This document shows, piece after piece, positions 37,494-50,034 of a stretch of DNA of 64,000 nt. The position numbers were made by a program, and so were the translations under genes. The notes beneath the pieces are model-generated. The model was not told the origin of the DNA. It did no database searches and was given only the letters and a program-made list of their open reading frames with translations. The DNA comes from Margaritispora aquatica. Its lineage: Eukaryota > Ascomycota > Leotiomycetes > Helotiales > Discinellaceae. How positions within the stretch are numbered: position 1 is the stretch's first letter; every line of letters starts with the position of its first letter. The stretch spans positions 620,001 to 684,000 of the forward strand of contig VJWN01000003.1 in assembly GCA_007644065.1 (NCBI GenBank), read 5' to 3'.

Positions 37494-40400
37494 CAGATGG
37501 AAACATCACTTTAGAATCTATAGATTCTAGCTTTTGAAATCTAGTTACAAGATCGATCCGCTGAACTCCTGAGCTTCAATCAGAAACCTAAAATATGCCG
37601 CATGGAATTCTTCCACGACCTGCATAAAACTGCACACTAAAGACCACTAGCCAGTTTAGCATTAGTAGAGCCGCAGACTGGAAGCTGGCAGATGCACATC
37701 ATTCTAGTTTGAAGGTATTGCGACGCCAATCATTATATCCTGGAGACTAGTAGTTGAGTTTTAATAGCACAAAAAACAGTTCAGTAGGCAAGAAGTCACG
37801 AGATACTTGCGGTAATTTTGATAATTTTAGAGTAAAATATTTGCCGTGGAAAATGGACGTCAGCTATACGCAGTCAACTTCAAAGATAATCGCGCTACTT
37901 ACTTGCTGACTGAACCACAAGCAAGGATCTCCTCTGTAGACTGAGAGTGGGTTGATTTAGGCTCGGTGAGGGTGGCCACGATTCAACGCCCTCAAAAATC
38001 GGGCAAACTGGCAACATCATTTAATTGTCCGAATCGATAAGATCCGAGCACCGTTGGTCCGGACCTAAAAGAGAAAGGTGGACAATAGTACCAGTTTCCA
38101 TCGAAAACGACATTCAATAGTGAAATCAACACAGACCGGAATTGCATCCCTAGCTCTAAGAATCTGTAGACTATGTTTTTCTACAAACTTCACATTGACA
38201 GCTCTGCCAGAGTCGCATTGGAATACCGAATTTTGATGGCCTGAAGTGGCAAAACAGTTCGCATAATTTGATCATGCTTTGAGCCGATGGAATCCATGTA
38301 GCCTAAAGAATCTCGTGTCATATACAATAGGTGATCTGTTATAGCCAAGGTACTTTGAATTTCCGAATATAATTCGTCGCATATTATGATCTTCGCCCGC
38401 TCGCTTCTTCAACGATCATCCCGACGAACATGTGTGCTTTGATTTGGACGAACCATGGCACCGGAGAATTAACCTGAAGCGAATTCGCTTGCATCTTGAT
38501 TCGGGACCGTCTACTTTGTAATGATGTATCACGGAGATATCTGAGAGCACATACCTTCACTCAACGAATACTATAATTTAATGCCTTACCATCGATTGAA
38601 AATATAAAGCATCATTGGGATATCATCGATCGATTGGAATTAGATCGTAGATGGAATGACATGCTGTACAAGACAGGATGTGCACAGGGTCAGCGATGGT
38701 TTGTTGTGGGGGGCAGCCATTCCTCGCCCTAGTCAATGGCGAAGAAAAAGCGTCGAACCCTCCGAAGAAATGAAATTTTCATGCCTTCCAAGCAATTCGT
38801 CGCGCCTTGAAGCTTCTTTGATGAATAATCTCCAGCATTTCATAAGCCTAGTAGGGATTTGCATAGGCCAATGGGATACCTCCATGAACAATAGCTTAAT
38901 TGTATTGTCAACAATCAAAACATTGCCTCTTGCACTCCCAACTAAAGACATACATACACATCAAAAAGATACGGAAGAGGGGTTCAATCTGACGCGATTG
39001 ACACTTCCTCCAGACTGCCGAGATTGATTGTCATCATAGCCTGATAATTTTGCTGTAACAATTCTTGATTCTTCTGAAGGTCTCTGGAAATTGAGCCAGG
39101 ACTGCATGAGAAATAGTCTGCAAACCCATGCTGACACACCAGGATTAGGATCAATTATTAAGCGAATCCGTCGATTCATTCAGATGTCTGCCACGTTACC
39201 ACGAGGATTTCTTTGCGGGGTTTGGTGAAGCCCTTGCTGCTGAATTCATATTGGTCGTCATGAGGAGGTCAATCAAAATCCTGGAAGGACTAATCAAGCA
39301 TCGTCGCCGTCCATGGGACCATTACAATCGATAGTGTCCAACCACCGCCGCATCAAGAGATAATTCCCCTACAGGACTCCGTACCTCCGTACGATGCCGG
39401 GAAATTGACAGGAACTCAGGAACGATGTTCGAATTGTGGTCGAGCCAACCTGGCAGGTCGGCGGGTACTGGCCAAAGTCCGTGCTCGGGGCCCATGTCGC
39501 TTTCGCTTCCATCCGAGAAGTTGGAGCCTTGTGACTTAATCTATTCGAGCTGGCTTCCTTGTCCTGAAATTTGAGAAAATTACGGATTGAGAAATTTGAG
39601 ATTGGAGAGGCAGCCTCTTCGACCAAGGCAAGCAAGGAGACCTGGAGATTGTATCCCGATATTAATATAATGTGCAGAGTTTTCATCAACTTCTTCTGGG
39701 CAACTTGCTGTCGGCTTTCAATGAAGATACAGGGCTGGCTTCAAAGTGGGTTTGACGCATAAATTTCCAAATATATCATTCATATGAATATGAAATACTA
39801 GTCCGAGATTATCAAATTGGTAGGGCTTTTGTATGATGCTGTACAAGCTTAGCGGTCATGTGTTGGAGCTGTTGCTGCTCGTTACCAAGGCTTGCCGCTA
39901 ATCCAGGAACGTGGAAGCCCTGTGGCTCTATTTGCGGCTTGGTCCCATCGAACAGCTCATCACTTCCGTCACTGTTGTAGATAGTGCGGTGGGAAGAGAT
40001 TGCAGCCCCCAGACTATTGGCAGGGCTATTGTGCGCAACCGAGCTATTATATGGTAGAAGCCTTTTAAGACAAGGCATCGCAAGTATCATTTGTCGTCTG
40101 ATGAGACTCCGATGGAGAGTTTGATCTGAGCTTCAGGATGACAGGAGGCTGAAGCTTCTTCTCCAGCCGGCCATCCGTTCTTAAGGTTTTATGGGTCCGA
40201 TGTCTCGTCTGAAGTTATTTCGTACAGAAAGCGTCCATGCGCCGATGCGAACCACCCCACTGAGACTAGTTAGCCACCCCACCAACACGAACGCACAAGC
40301 GGTCATCCGAGGCAAATGATATGAGAGTTTAGATTTAATTGAAAGCATGTGAGTCCAAGTACACAAACAAGCGATTGCTGAGACCGTAGTACAGAACATT

Positions 40401-42381
40401 CTCACTTGGAATTGTCAGTTCGTGGCAGTTGAATAATGTGCCATACAGTACTGCACATTCGAACCATTGATGGCATTTGACAAAGACGGGAGCCAGGATT
40501 CTAGAGCATCCGAAGAAGGGTTGCTTCGAACACCAAAGCTAAAGCCGTTAGAGCTTTGCTGGCCTGGAGCCGGAAGCCCTAGCTCCCTTGTCGCAGCGCA
40601 AATTGCAGGCAGATTCTACAGGGATGCGTGCTCCCAGGTCCCTGTCACACTTGTTGGGGATTGGGATGGTGTGGCAAACTCAAATTGAACACTCTACAAT
40701 TCGAGATATCTTGCAATTTTTGATCCATCCAATCGCTTTGAGGTGCGGAGCATACTACCGCCAATCTGATATCAAATTTTGTGATTGGTCGTCAGCGATC
40801 AAGTTGAATTCCAAACCCTCATCACAAGCAGCCTACCACCATATGTATTGATCAACGACGAACCGACTTTTGTACCAAAAGAAGGATGACCAAGCTCTTC
40901 TCGACATGGGGTTTCTAGACAAACTCTTTATATCGTGTCTCTCATGACGACCTTGTCAACAATGGCGATACCACCATAAAGAGAAATGGGTGTAATTAAT
41001 CGAGAGGAAAGTGACCATTAAGTTAGTATTTCCAAGCCCATTACAATCGATGCAGGCTCCTTAGCAAATGATAGGTAAATGTGATCTTGATAGCAAGGCA
41101 GCGCGTCCATCCTGTGGCGTATATCGCTGTCACTGAGCGTCATCCTAAGTCGTACGGCACGGTATCTTGACCTTTGATGGGTGGTGGAGATGCAAGTGCG
41201 CGGACGAGTTTCGAGGTCGATCATGGCGGTAGGGTCCATGGAAGAATAATTCACATGAACTACTGGGGAAGCCTGCATCCGAGCGTCAGGACCAACAGGC
41301 GATTCGAGTTATGTATTCTGGCTGGACGAGAGCAGTTCGAACGAGCTGCAGCAATCTGCATGCAGGTGCATGCGCCCATTTGATGCTGGAAAGTGTCATG
41401 TCCTCAGCCGTCACAAGAACCGGGATACACATTCATACCAAGCGACGACCAGTGCGACGAGGATCAATCTAAGGTCGGACTATTGTTTTGCCTTGTACAA
41501 TAGCAATATCTTCCAATGGCATGTTGGGTTATGATTGAATTTGGGGTCAAGATAGATGTTCAAGGCAAATGAGTAGACATTACTGCCAAGAGTGGTTAGC
41601 AGAAGCGTTGAGTCTAGAAATAGTAGACGCAATAGCAGACACAATAGTGCAGAGATTATTGGAATTGGGCAGCAAAGCATCAATGTGAAAGGAAAGTACC
41701 CGCCAATTTCGTGCCTTCATACCAAGTACTATCACGTCTCACGGTAGATGATGCAGCCGTAATGGGGAACAGTGAGCACATTTGCTCCCAGGACAAGGTC
41801 GTGATCATGACGACGATCCAGGAGATTAATCATGTTTGATGGTCGTCAGGAACGTCAGAAAGGTAGTCTCTTTAAGCTTCTTCCGAGCTTTTGTATGGCA
41901 GATTTGGCATGTCAGCCGTGAAGTGAAGCGCCAGTTCCGTGATCTTCCCGTGGAGGGTGATGGGAGGCAGGAGAATAGGGAAATAAAGGTTCAGGTTGAG
42001 TGTTTTGGTGAACATGAGGTCAATGGGTCTATGGGTAACGGGCAGCGTTGTGGTCCTGAGTAATCCCGAGTAATATATGCAGATGTTAAGGACTTGCTTG
42101 GACTTGGGGGATCGGAGAAGAGCATGGGAGGAGGGGGAGCGGCCGTGGGTGGAGCCGAATATGGAAGGCTTACCGCCGAATTGGGCTGAATCTGGCCTTT
42201 CCCTTGACACCCGCCGACTGCAGCTACGAGGTAAGGTAATAGACGAATCTCGGATACCTATCTTGCCTTACCTACTGTAGGTACAGTACAGTAGATTTTC
42301 TCCTATGTACCTATCTTTGGTACGGGATCATCTTGATACCAAACTTCTTCAGGTCCAGCCAGGTCACTCATCCCAGGGCCC

Positions 42382-42405
42382 ATTAATTAATTAATTAATT
42401 AATTA
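42382..42405. repeat. (TTAA)n microsatellite
   Basis: Six tandem copies of the self-complementary tetranucleotide ATTA/TTAA. Confidence 0.95.
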
Positions 42406-42528
42406 TTCAGGGTAGGTTCTATTGGGATTGGAATCTTTGCCAACCGCAACCAGCTCACGGGCACTTTTTGACACTTCCACAAACTCCAGGTTCTTTGGAT
42501 GATGATACTCGACTTGTCGAGCGGAGCA

Positions 42529-42550
42529 TAAGGTAAGGTACCTTACCTTA
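42529..42550. repeat. Perfect 22-bp palindrome of GGTAA units
   Basis: Two 11-bp arms (TAAGGTAAGGT and its exact complement) meet with no spacer. Related GGTAAGGTA words occur at 42227-42240 and 50012-50034. Confidence 0.9.
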
Positions 42551-45500
42551 GTTCGCGCCTACGCACCTCAAGTAAGGTACATTTACCTACCTAGTCAATG
42601 TAATTGGATACCGTACCTGGCTTCACCTGGCCCTACTTGTATACCCTACCAGACAGTACGAGTATTGGCTCTTGCTCAATTTGGTGGATCGATCTGCCGT
42701 CATTTGGTGGTTTTCCACCCCTCCATCCTCCCCCCGTTCATCCACCCTCCACCCTTCATACAGTCCGAGAGCAAAGCAAATTTCAACGACATCGAGAGAC
42801 AACCAACTAGGTATCAAGTACCAACGGCTTTCTACCTTATTTATCACCATCCGTTCCCCGATCCCCATTCTTAACTTTGCCATCTTTGCATTTGCATCTA
42901 CAACTTTCTCTCAATCAGCTCCGTTGACGAAAGGATTGGAGGAAAGCCCCCCTCGACTTACTTTGCTTCTTACTTAAACTCATACAACAAGGACAACGAC
43001 AATTGTCATTTCGCGGAACTTCCTGTCTCTATCGTCTCTATCTTACTACTCTTGGTCATTACCGCAATATTACAAGACCATCTACGTTCATCTCCCAGAT
43101 TTACCTACGATACCACGCGCACGCCGCATCCCCCCCAAACCAGTAACATTGGTTCCACAAGATCGTCCTATCGAAGCAAGACCAAACTCGTGGTCTCGAA
43201 CCATACAAAGGAAAAAGGTACGAGCTTCAAATTTTTCATTTTTGGTTCATTTCTCTGGGATTTGTCTCTCCTCTAGCAAGCTATTCAACCAAGCTTCAAA
43301 CACACTCGATGCAGCACATGAGGCATTCAGACTTTTATTTTACCCAAAATAAATCGGCTAGGGACATTCCAGGACGACCACAGGACCAACAAAACATACC
43401 TGTCCCTGGACGAATTCAAAATATCTTTGGGGGCCGAGCTATCTCGAGTTTCTTCTTCGAACGGCATCATATATCCCGAAGGAGGAGATAGACTCCATCA
43501 TCCAGGCTTCCAGTCCTTGACGGCTCCAACAGTGCGAGTGATCATGACCAGTTCCAGGAACAGAATGGGGCTCAATCATCATGATGCAGTTGTCGATTCA
43601 TTTAGGCAATCCCAGTGTTCCAGAGTTCCACATTGTCGATGGCGCCGAACCCCTTGCGGACATGAGATTCCCCATCGCATGCCCATGCCCTGCTGTACCT
43701 CATGCAAGCATTGGGATGCTCATGAGGCCACAGTTCAAGGCCACGATTTACCCTTACCAATTTTCAACTTTCCAAGGCTATCCCATGTCGATGTCTGCCG
43801 CAGATACCAGCCCTCCACTCCACAGCGGTCCCCAGCCCTTTTCACACCTCAGTCGTGCAGGGCCTGCAGGCTTGAATCTTGGAGATGTTCACTAACATTA
43901 GCTCAGCAGGGGTCTTTCATAAGATCAACCTTTATCCTGGAGATTCGAATAGCGGACGCACGTCCTACCGAACCCTGACTAGCCGCATCTTCCTCTCCCA
44001 GCAAAAAATAATAATAATCGCAAGCACCAGAAGCAGCAGCACCACCACCATCACCGCTGCTTGTTCTAACTCGCCGCTAGCTAGCTAGCTACCTTAGCTG
44101 GTTGTAAGATCCACTAGTAGGCCAGACACCGAATAATTTCAGTTCAGATTCAGCACACAACGGTCAAGCGAGCCCACGCCTATGTCTGTCCGAGACCAAA
44201 TTTGGTTACCTTCCACTCACATCCCACATACAGACCTAGCGCTCCACAGACGGACCCAGTACAGCACAGCATCTGCGAAGCACTGACACCCGCCGGCGTG
44301 CCCACAACCCACAGGAGCCCAAAAGAAATCAAACATCCTCCGCCAGTCCCAAACAGTCCATACACTTGATCATCTTTCTTACACCTCGCTATTCCTACCT
44401 ACGAGTACCTTCCTCCATACCTACCTTTCTCCGAACTATACCTTCACAAACTACAATTTACAACCTCATCCGGGTCAACACTGACAGTGTGTCAAATCAT
44501 ACTCCTTGACTTGCTTGCTTGGTCTCTGCGCCAAGCTCACGGTATATGAGGACTGCGCTCAACTGAAACTTAGCAGTGAGACTAATTCATTTCATGACTG
44601 TCTAATCAGACAAAAATAATAAGCTTTTCGCAGTTGCGTTCCAAGATCTTCCAGAATCGCTCTCCAGACGAAGTTAAACAACGCTATTTGCGCCCGCGAC
44701 AGGCTTCTCGTCCTTATTGAGATCCAACGCCATATACCCATATCCTGGAGAGTCAGTCCTTATCGATACCTTGAAGAGAGCTATTCTGGTGGAAAACAAG
44801 GTACCTACCTCCCCTGTCCCTCCACCCTCTACCTGACTTTCCCGGTCCCGTACCACCCATAAACCCTCAGTCTTGCCCAATCCCACATTGTTCCAGGAAA
44901 AAGATCACCTTTGGCTTTTTCCCATATACACCGGTTTCTTGCCAGCTCTTGTTCAACAGCTAATGAGTAACAAGTCACTGCTAGTTTTACCGTCTCGACT
45001 CTTGTTATTACAACTTAGACCGATGTACATTTTTCAGTCTCGACGATAATCATTACGGAAATCCGAGTACTCTTGTAGCTCCTTCAACACACCATTCCAC
45101 GGACTCAAGGATCGGTATCAAGCACGTTGCGCGATCATACATTTTTTCCCTTTCTGCGGCTTTCCGACCAAGTCAGTACTTCACATTCAGATTTGCGCCT
45201 GCAGTATTACCTCAGTGCATATCTTGTCCGATCTTGTCTCAGTCCAACCTTGGAGTTAGCACAACAATCAAGAGGATAGACAGCTTCGAAAACCTTTTTC
45301 CTCGAGATCTCAACGAACAATTCATCGATCAACAACAATTGCAATTCACCTGGTTCCTCTTCCACAAGTGGCTTCCGAAATCTGTGGTGCGAACGCAGAT
45401 CTTCCACCATCGAGACTTACTGTCACCCAAGCAGTGAGTTCTATCCCGCTCCTGGAATCATCTGGCCGGTTGGTTGTCCATCTGCTAAACAATTTCAGGC

Positions 45501-45697
45501 GCGTCTCCAATACCTTCCAAACCACGACCGTGTCCATCGAGGGAGACAAACAGGGAGGATCTACTGGGCATGCCGAGTTGAGCTGAAAAACGTCCCTGGA
45601 CTACAAATATAAGCTCTGGAATTCCTGGACACCTTTGAAAGTCCAAAGCCAGCCTACTGGGCTAAGCTTCTCGTTCTTCCTTGACTCGACCACTTCC

Positions 45698-48598
45698 ATG
45701 CAATCCTCAACAGCTCAGCACGACAATTTGTATATACCTCTCGGCGAGCGTCGAGGCAAATCAGATCTGGCGCGGTTCTCCATTGATCTGAGTTGGGCCA
45801 GAGCGGTGTCCGACAGTGCTCATTCAAGGGCATACCCCTCTCCGCCCATGTCAGGATCTCCGCCACTTCCACCCAGACGAAATTTCGAATCCAGTGATCG
45901 TGGTCATGGAAGCTATGGGTCGGGTGGGCAGGACGTATTTCGAGGCATGCAAACACCCCAAATAGAGCAGTCAGAGCAGAGAGGCGCACCAATGCACAAC
46001 TATCCACCTAATACAGGACCACCAGCGCTATATTCCGGTGCATACCGAGGTGAGAACATGCCGCCTCCACAGCAACACTATCAACAGCTTCCACAAATCC
46101 CCTCGCAACAACAATCGCATCTCGGTTACGTTCCATTACCTCCACAGCCACAATCATCAATAGCATTCTCAACATCCGACAGACCACCCAACAGGGACGG
46201 CCCGGACTTTTCTTCACCAAAGCAGCAGAGAAAGACAAAAGGACATGTCGCGTCGGCTTGTGTGCCTTGCAAGAAAGCACATCTTAGGTAGGCTTGGTTC
46301 TGCTCTACATCTAGAACAAATGCTAACCAGAAGTAGATGCGATGGTACGTTGTGTCTCGGTTTTTTTTTGCGACTTTGCTTTTTATTCCACACCTGTCAT
46401 CAAATGCGTATCCTTGGACAATTGCTTTTTTTTCACATACGGCGGCATTGCAATTCTAACCCAAGATGGTCTCCCGTCAAAGATACAGTTTGAAGGACTG
46501 ATCTCGACATCTTTGATGTGTTGCTTTTTTTCTGCCCCGCTAAAGGCGAGCACATGGCTGAGGGCTTGCTTGTTCTGTGTCTGCACATCTCCTCCTTGGA
46601 CTGTCGAGCATCTTCTATTTCGAGTACCGTCTTCGCGCAGGATGCGTTGGCAGTCTCGCGATTGATACCTAGAAGGGCGAAGACGATTTATTTCTGTTCA
46701 AAGGCGGGGTCTTAGTCTGAGCTCGATTAGCGGATCCTGATACCGCTGGAGTTGAATTAGCGTCAGTCGATGCCACTTCCAGTATAAGTACAAGCAAGCG
46801 CATACTTAATTCCTAGCCCAACTCCATCCCAGTTTCTATTCCAGGAATCGCTTGGAAGTCCCAAAAAATCAGACCAGCGTCTCGCGTCCGTGCGATTCCG
46901 GCTAGTTAGGATTATTAGGATATCCCAAGAAATCCTTTGTCCTTTGATTTCGGAACTGCCAAGTGAGCAGATACCCCCGCGATCAGCAAGTCCAATGTTC
47001 AGACAAGGTCAAACAAAAGGCAGTCTCCAGGAATAGAAATCTAACGCAAGCCGTGCACACAGGTTTGGCAAATGTTTAGACCGTGGAGCAGCTGTGTGTT
47101 TCAGGCCAAATCCGTCCCAAGCGGTGACGAGACGATCGCGAGGGTTATTGTCATCTAGTCGGATCCACATCGTCTATGACTGATTTTTGATTGGATTTAT
47201 CTTTGAGGTTTTGCAACATGTTGCATGGTTTCATCTGATCATTGTCTGAAGATCTACAACTGCATCGGATTCCATTTGATGCTTTCCGAGCCCTACATTC
47301 CTACAAGCCACCTTTTTTTTCTTTCTCGATACTGTTAGGACGGTTTGCTGACTGGTGTGTTCTATCTAGCCCAGAGGCCATGCTCACGTTGTTTGAGTAA
47401 TGGCAAAGAGGATACATGCATCGACGTCCAACACAAGAAGCGAGGTCGGCCAAGATTAAGAGACGAAAGAGAGGCGAGGTATGAGGGGATGGCTTCAGGC
47501 TACCCTCAATCTCATCATGAAGCTGCGATGAGAAGACCCATTTCTCAATTCTCGCCTAGTGAAGTTCTCTCATATCCAGAACCAGCTAGATCCAATTCAT
47601 ACCGAGTGCTAAAGTCTCACAATCCACCAATGATGGGCGGGCCAATTACGCCGAGGTATCTCGATCATGCCTCTGCTGCCGATGCCAATATCTATGGCCA
47701 TCCGATGCCGTTGACGCCAAGAATGGTACCTGCTCAGGAACCGGCCTGTGCCTATCTAACCATGGAAATGCAAATAGCAAAGGCCACCTCCAGCTTCAAC
47801 GAAACTATAGGATTACAGCCTATGTTTTCGAGGAAGTTGCAGGATATTGTGAGCCCTGCAGACCGCGAAAAGGTAGCTCGCTTGCAGAGAGGATTCGAAG
47901 AAGAGAGGCGGGAGAGGGAGCCAAACTATCTTCCTCCAATCTATCTGGCGAAACTCGAAGAAGAACGAGTGATTCAATCCGTGGGGTTTAGTCCGGATGA
48001 GCTTGTACAAGCACACACTGATCGTCAGGAAATGCTTACATTCCAAGCACCAGGCGGGCAGCAAAGAACTTTCCAGCTTCGGCTTGGTTTGGCAAAGAAA
48101 GAGTCGACATATTTCATCGTGGCATGGCTTCATATTCCACTCCCGCCTCAGACTTTCCAACAACCACTATCTTCGCCCTTTACACGGGAAACGCATTCCC
48201 GAGACTCCCAATATGGTTACCATAATCCTCAGCAAGGATTTGTCCAGAACCCTGGAATGTCTCCATTTGGAGCAAATCCTAGCTTTGGTGACCCTCGTGG
48301 TGAAATGACAGCCTTTCGGACTCCTGGACCGCTAGGACCGAGCATTCCCTCTTCAACAGTTGTCCCACAGTATGCTCCTCTCCAGGCCAGACCAGAGTTT
48401 GCCCAGGCTCAGGCCCCATATCAAACGCCACGCAGCGAGATGCAGCCGCAACCCCAACGACAAGACAATCTTCAATTGCCACCCATACGAGATCCAAGCT
48501 CTGCTATGGAATCCACACGGCGGAGAGATGATCGGAGTGGGCGAGTCGACATTGGTGGATTACTGGAGAAGCCTGAACTAAACCGAAGGAAAGGCTGA
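45698..48598 (+). CDS. Zn2Cys6 transcription factor with PAS-like domain
   Basis: Exons 45698-46287, 46337-46344 (8 nt) and 47370-48598 give 608 residues. The N-terminal 185 residues are proline/serine/glutamine-rich. The zinc cluster spans 188-216 (C188, C191, C198, C204, C207, C216; spacing 2-6-5-2-8) and is assembled from all three exons: ACVPCKKAHLR | CDA | QRPCSRC. It is followed by a basic linker KKRGRPRLRD and, at about 300-420, a PAS-like region (MEMQIAKATSSFNETIG, then DIVSPADREKVARLQ). The C-terminus is low-complexity P/Q/R-rich. The ACxxCxxAHLxC form plus a PAS-like domain recalls the AcuK/AcuM-type regulators of carbon metabolism, but orthology is not claimed. The start at 45698 is the first ATG in the open frame. 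Intron 2 is 1,025 nt, by far the longest in the window. Confidence 0.88.
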
Positions 48599-49816
48599 AC
48601 CTTCACACAATGCAGTTTCTGCGCACATCCTAATTCTTGCTATCCATAATGGCCTCGGTCGAATGCTGGCTGAAGCATCGAGCATCGAGCTCTAACGAAA
48701 TTTTTCTTCCATGGGCTTCCTTTGGGCAACGCTTTCGGTTCGTGTATCATATTACCGGGCATACCAGCATTTTCCTTTCCGTCTCTACGATACCACCAGC
48801 AATGTATATTAACGTTCTTTTTTCATATTTTGTTATCAATCGTTTTGCGCGGGGTTTGCGCATCGCATCGGCGTCCTGTCTTTCGCATGTTGCGGATTTC
48901 GTTATATTCCAGAGTCGGGAGGTGGTCGCTGTGTAGGATAGTGTGTGGATGGGAGCTATTTGAATATAGTTGAACGAATGATGGGTGTTCAGAGGATGCG
49001 GTCGAGAATAATGTTTCTGGTTGAACGAGGTGATGATGTTGGAGGGATTTGAAGGGTTTCGACGGAAACTAAACAGTCTCGGGAGGGGATCCGCATTCCG
49101 TACTGTATCAGTCAGTGCACGTTTTGAGAGCCCTATGTGGGCACGGATGGAGGAGTCTGGAGGACTCTTTAGTCAGTAACAAGGAGTGAAGAATCAAACG
49201 AGAGTAATCAAACCGAACGTGAAACACATATATGAATTCCCACACTTATACTCTCCTTCTCATATTGAAGTAAGTTTTGTTTCGCTGTTGTTGCGGAGGA
49301 GAGGAGTGGATAGAGGTGGAAAAAATTATAGGGGAAAAAGGGAAAGGGAAACTGTCTGGAGATGGGGGAAGTTGGTTTGGTGGATGGGGAGGGAGGATTC
49401 CCGCTCGGGGATTTCAGGCTGATCAAACACTAGGACTGACGACTGAGGGTGGGCCAGGCGAGAGGGCTTGTTTCGTCTCAATCCGCCTCGTCATAGTCAC
49501 AATCACAAACTCAGTACGTAGAGTACGGTACGGTACAATACAGTACAGTTGGATCACCTCACCTCATCTTTTCTCGTTTGTTTTCTCTCTCTTTCGTCTA
49601 AGCCGCAGTTTCGATCCGCCCACCCAGATTAATTGAGGTGAATGGGAAGGCTGCTTCTGGACGGGAGTGCAGGATATTGCTCGTACAAGGAAGGGATTTA
49701 GAATACGCATTCTTTCCGTTTGCATGTGGGTGGGAAAGGACAAGATTGAGGGATTGAGGGATTAGATGTTCCCATGTTCGAATAGAGTGTGATTACGAGG
49801 GGAGGCACTTGAAATA

Positions 49817-49864
49817 AATTTTATTTTAAAAAAAAACATATAAAAAAAAGTATTAAAAAAAAAA
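49817..49864. repeat. A-rich low-complexity tract
   Basis: Several runs of 7-10 A separated by short T/AT interruptions. Confidence 0.85.
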
Positions 49865-49904
49865 GTGTTAATTCCTGTCGTTGTGGTAATAATGGTGGTG
49901 ATAC

Positions 49905-49939
49905 TGGTGGTGGTGGTGGTGGTGGTGGTGGTGGTGGTG
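49905..49939. repeat. (TGG)n microsatellite
   Basis: About twelve uninterrupted copies of TGG/GGT; reading frames here (poly-His or poly-Thr on the minus strand) are artefacts of the repeat. Confidence 0.95.
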
Positions 49940-50011
49940 ATTTCCATAACCCATTTTATTCTCCGTGTTAATCCATGGAGCAGCAGAGCATGGCATATGG
50001 CATATTGGCAT

Positions 50012-50034
50012 GTAAGGTAAGGTAAGGTAAGGTA
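50012..50034. repeat. (GGTAA)n tandem repeat
   Basis: Four to five copies of the pentanucleotide GGTAA, followed by degenerate GGGAA copies to about 50053. Confidence 0.9.

Larger units (their letters stand above)
37494..45697. other. Gene-poor stretch and probable long upstream region of the Zn2Cys6 gene
   Basis: 8.2 kb without a convincing gene. From about 42.6 kb onward the plus strand is pyrimidine-rich with TCC/CAC runs, as in long fungal regulatory-gene leaders. Two overlapping plus-strand frames at 43427-43978 and 43581-43895 compete for the same DNA and neither has a recognised domain. A possible leader intron is GTACGAGC...CTCTAG (about 43218-43277). A TTAA repeat, a 22-bp palindrome and many GGTAAGGTA/TACCTTACC words cluster at 42.2-42.6 kb. 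Confidence 0.5.

Noticed and set aside
43427..43978. 183-codon plus-strand frame
   Set aside because: Another frame (43581-43895) of equal quality uses the same DNA; neither has a recognised domain, so no gene was called.
47813..48163. 116-codon minus-strand frame
   Set aside because: It is antisense to the PAS-like part of the Zn2Cys6 factor and is explained by that gene's codon pattern.
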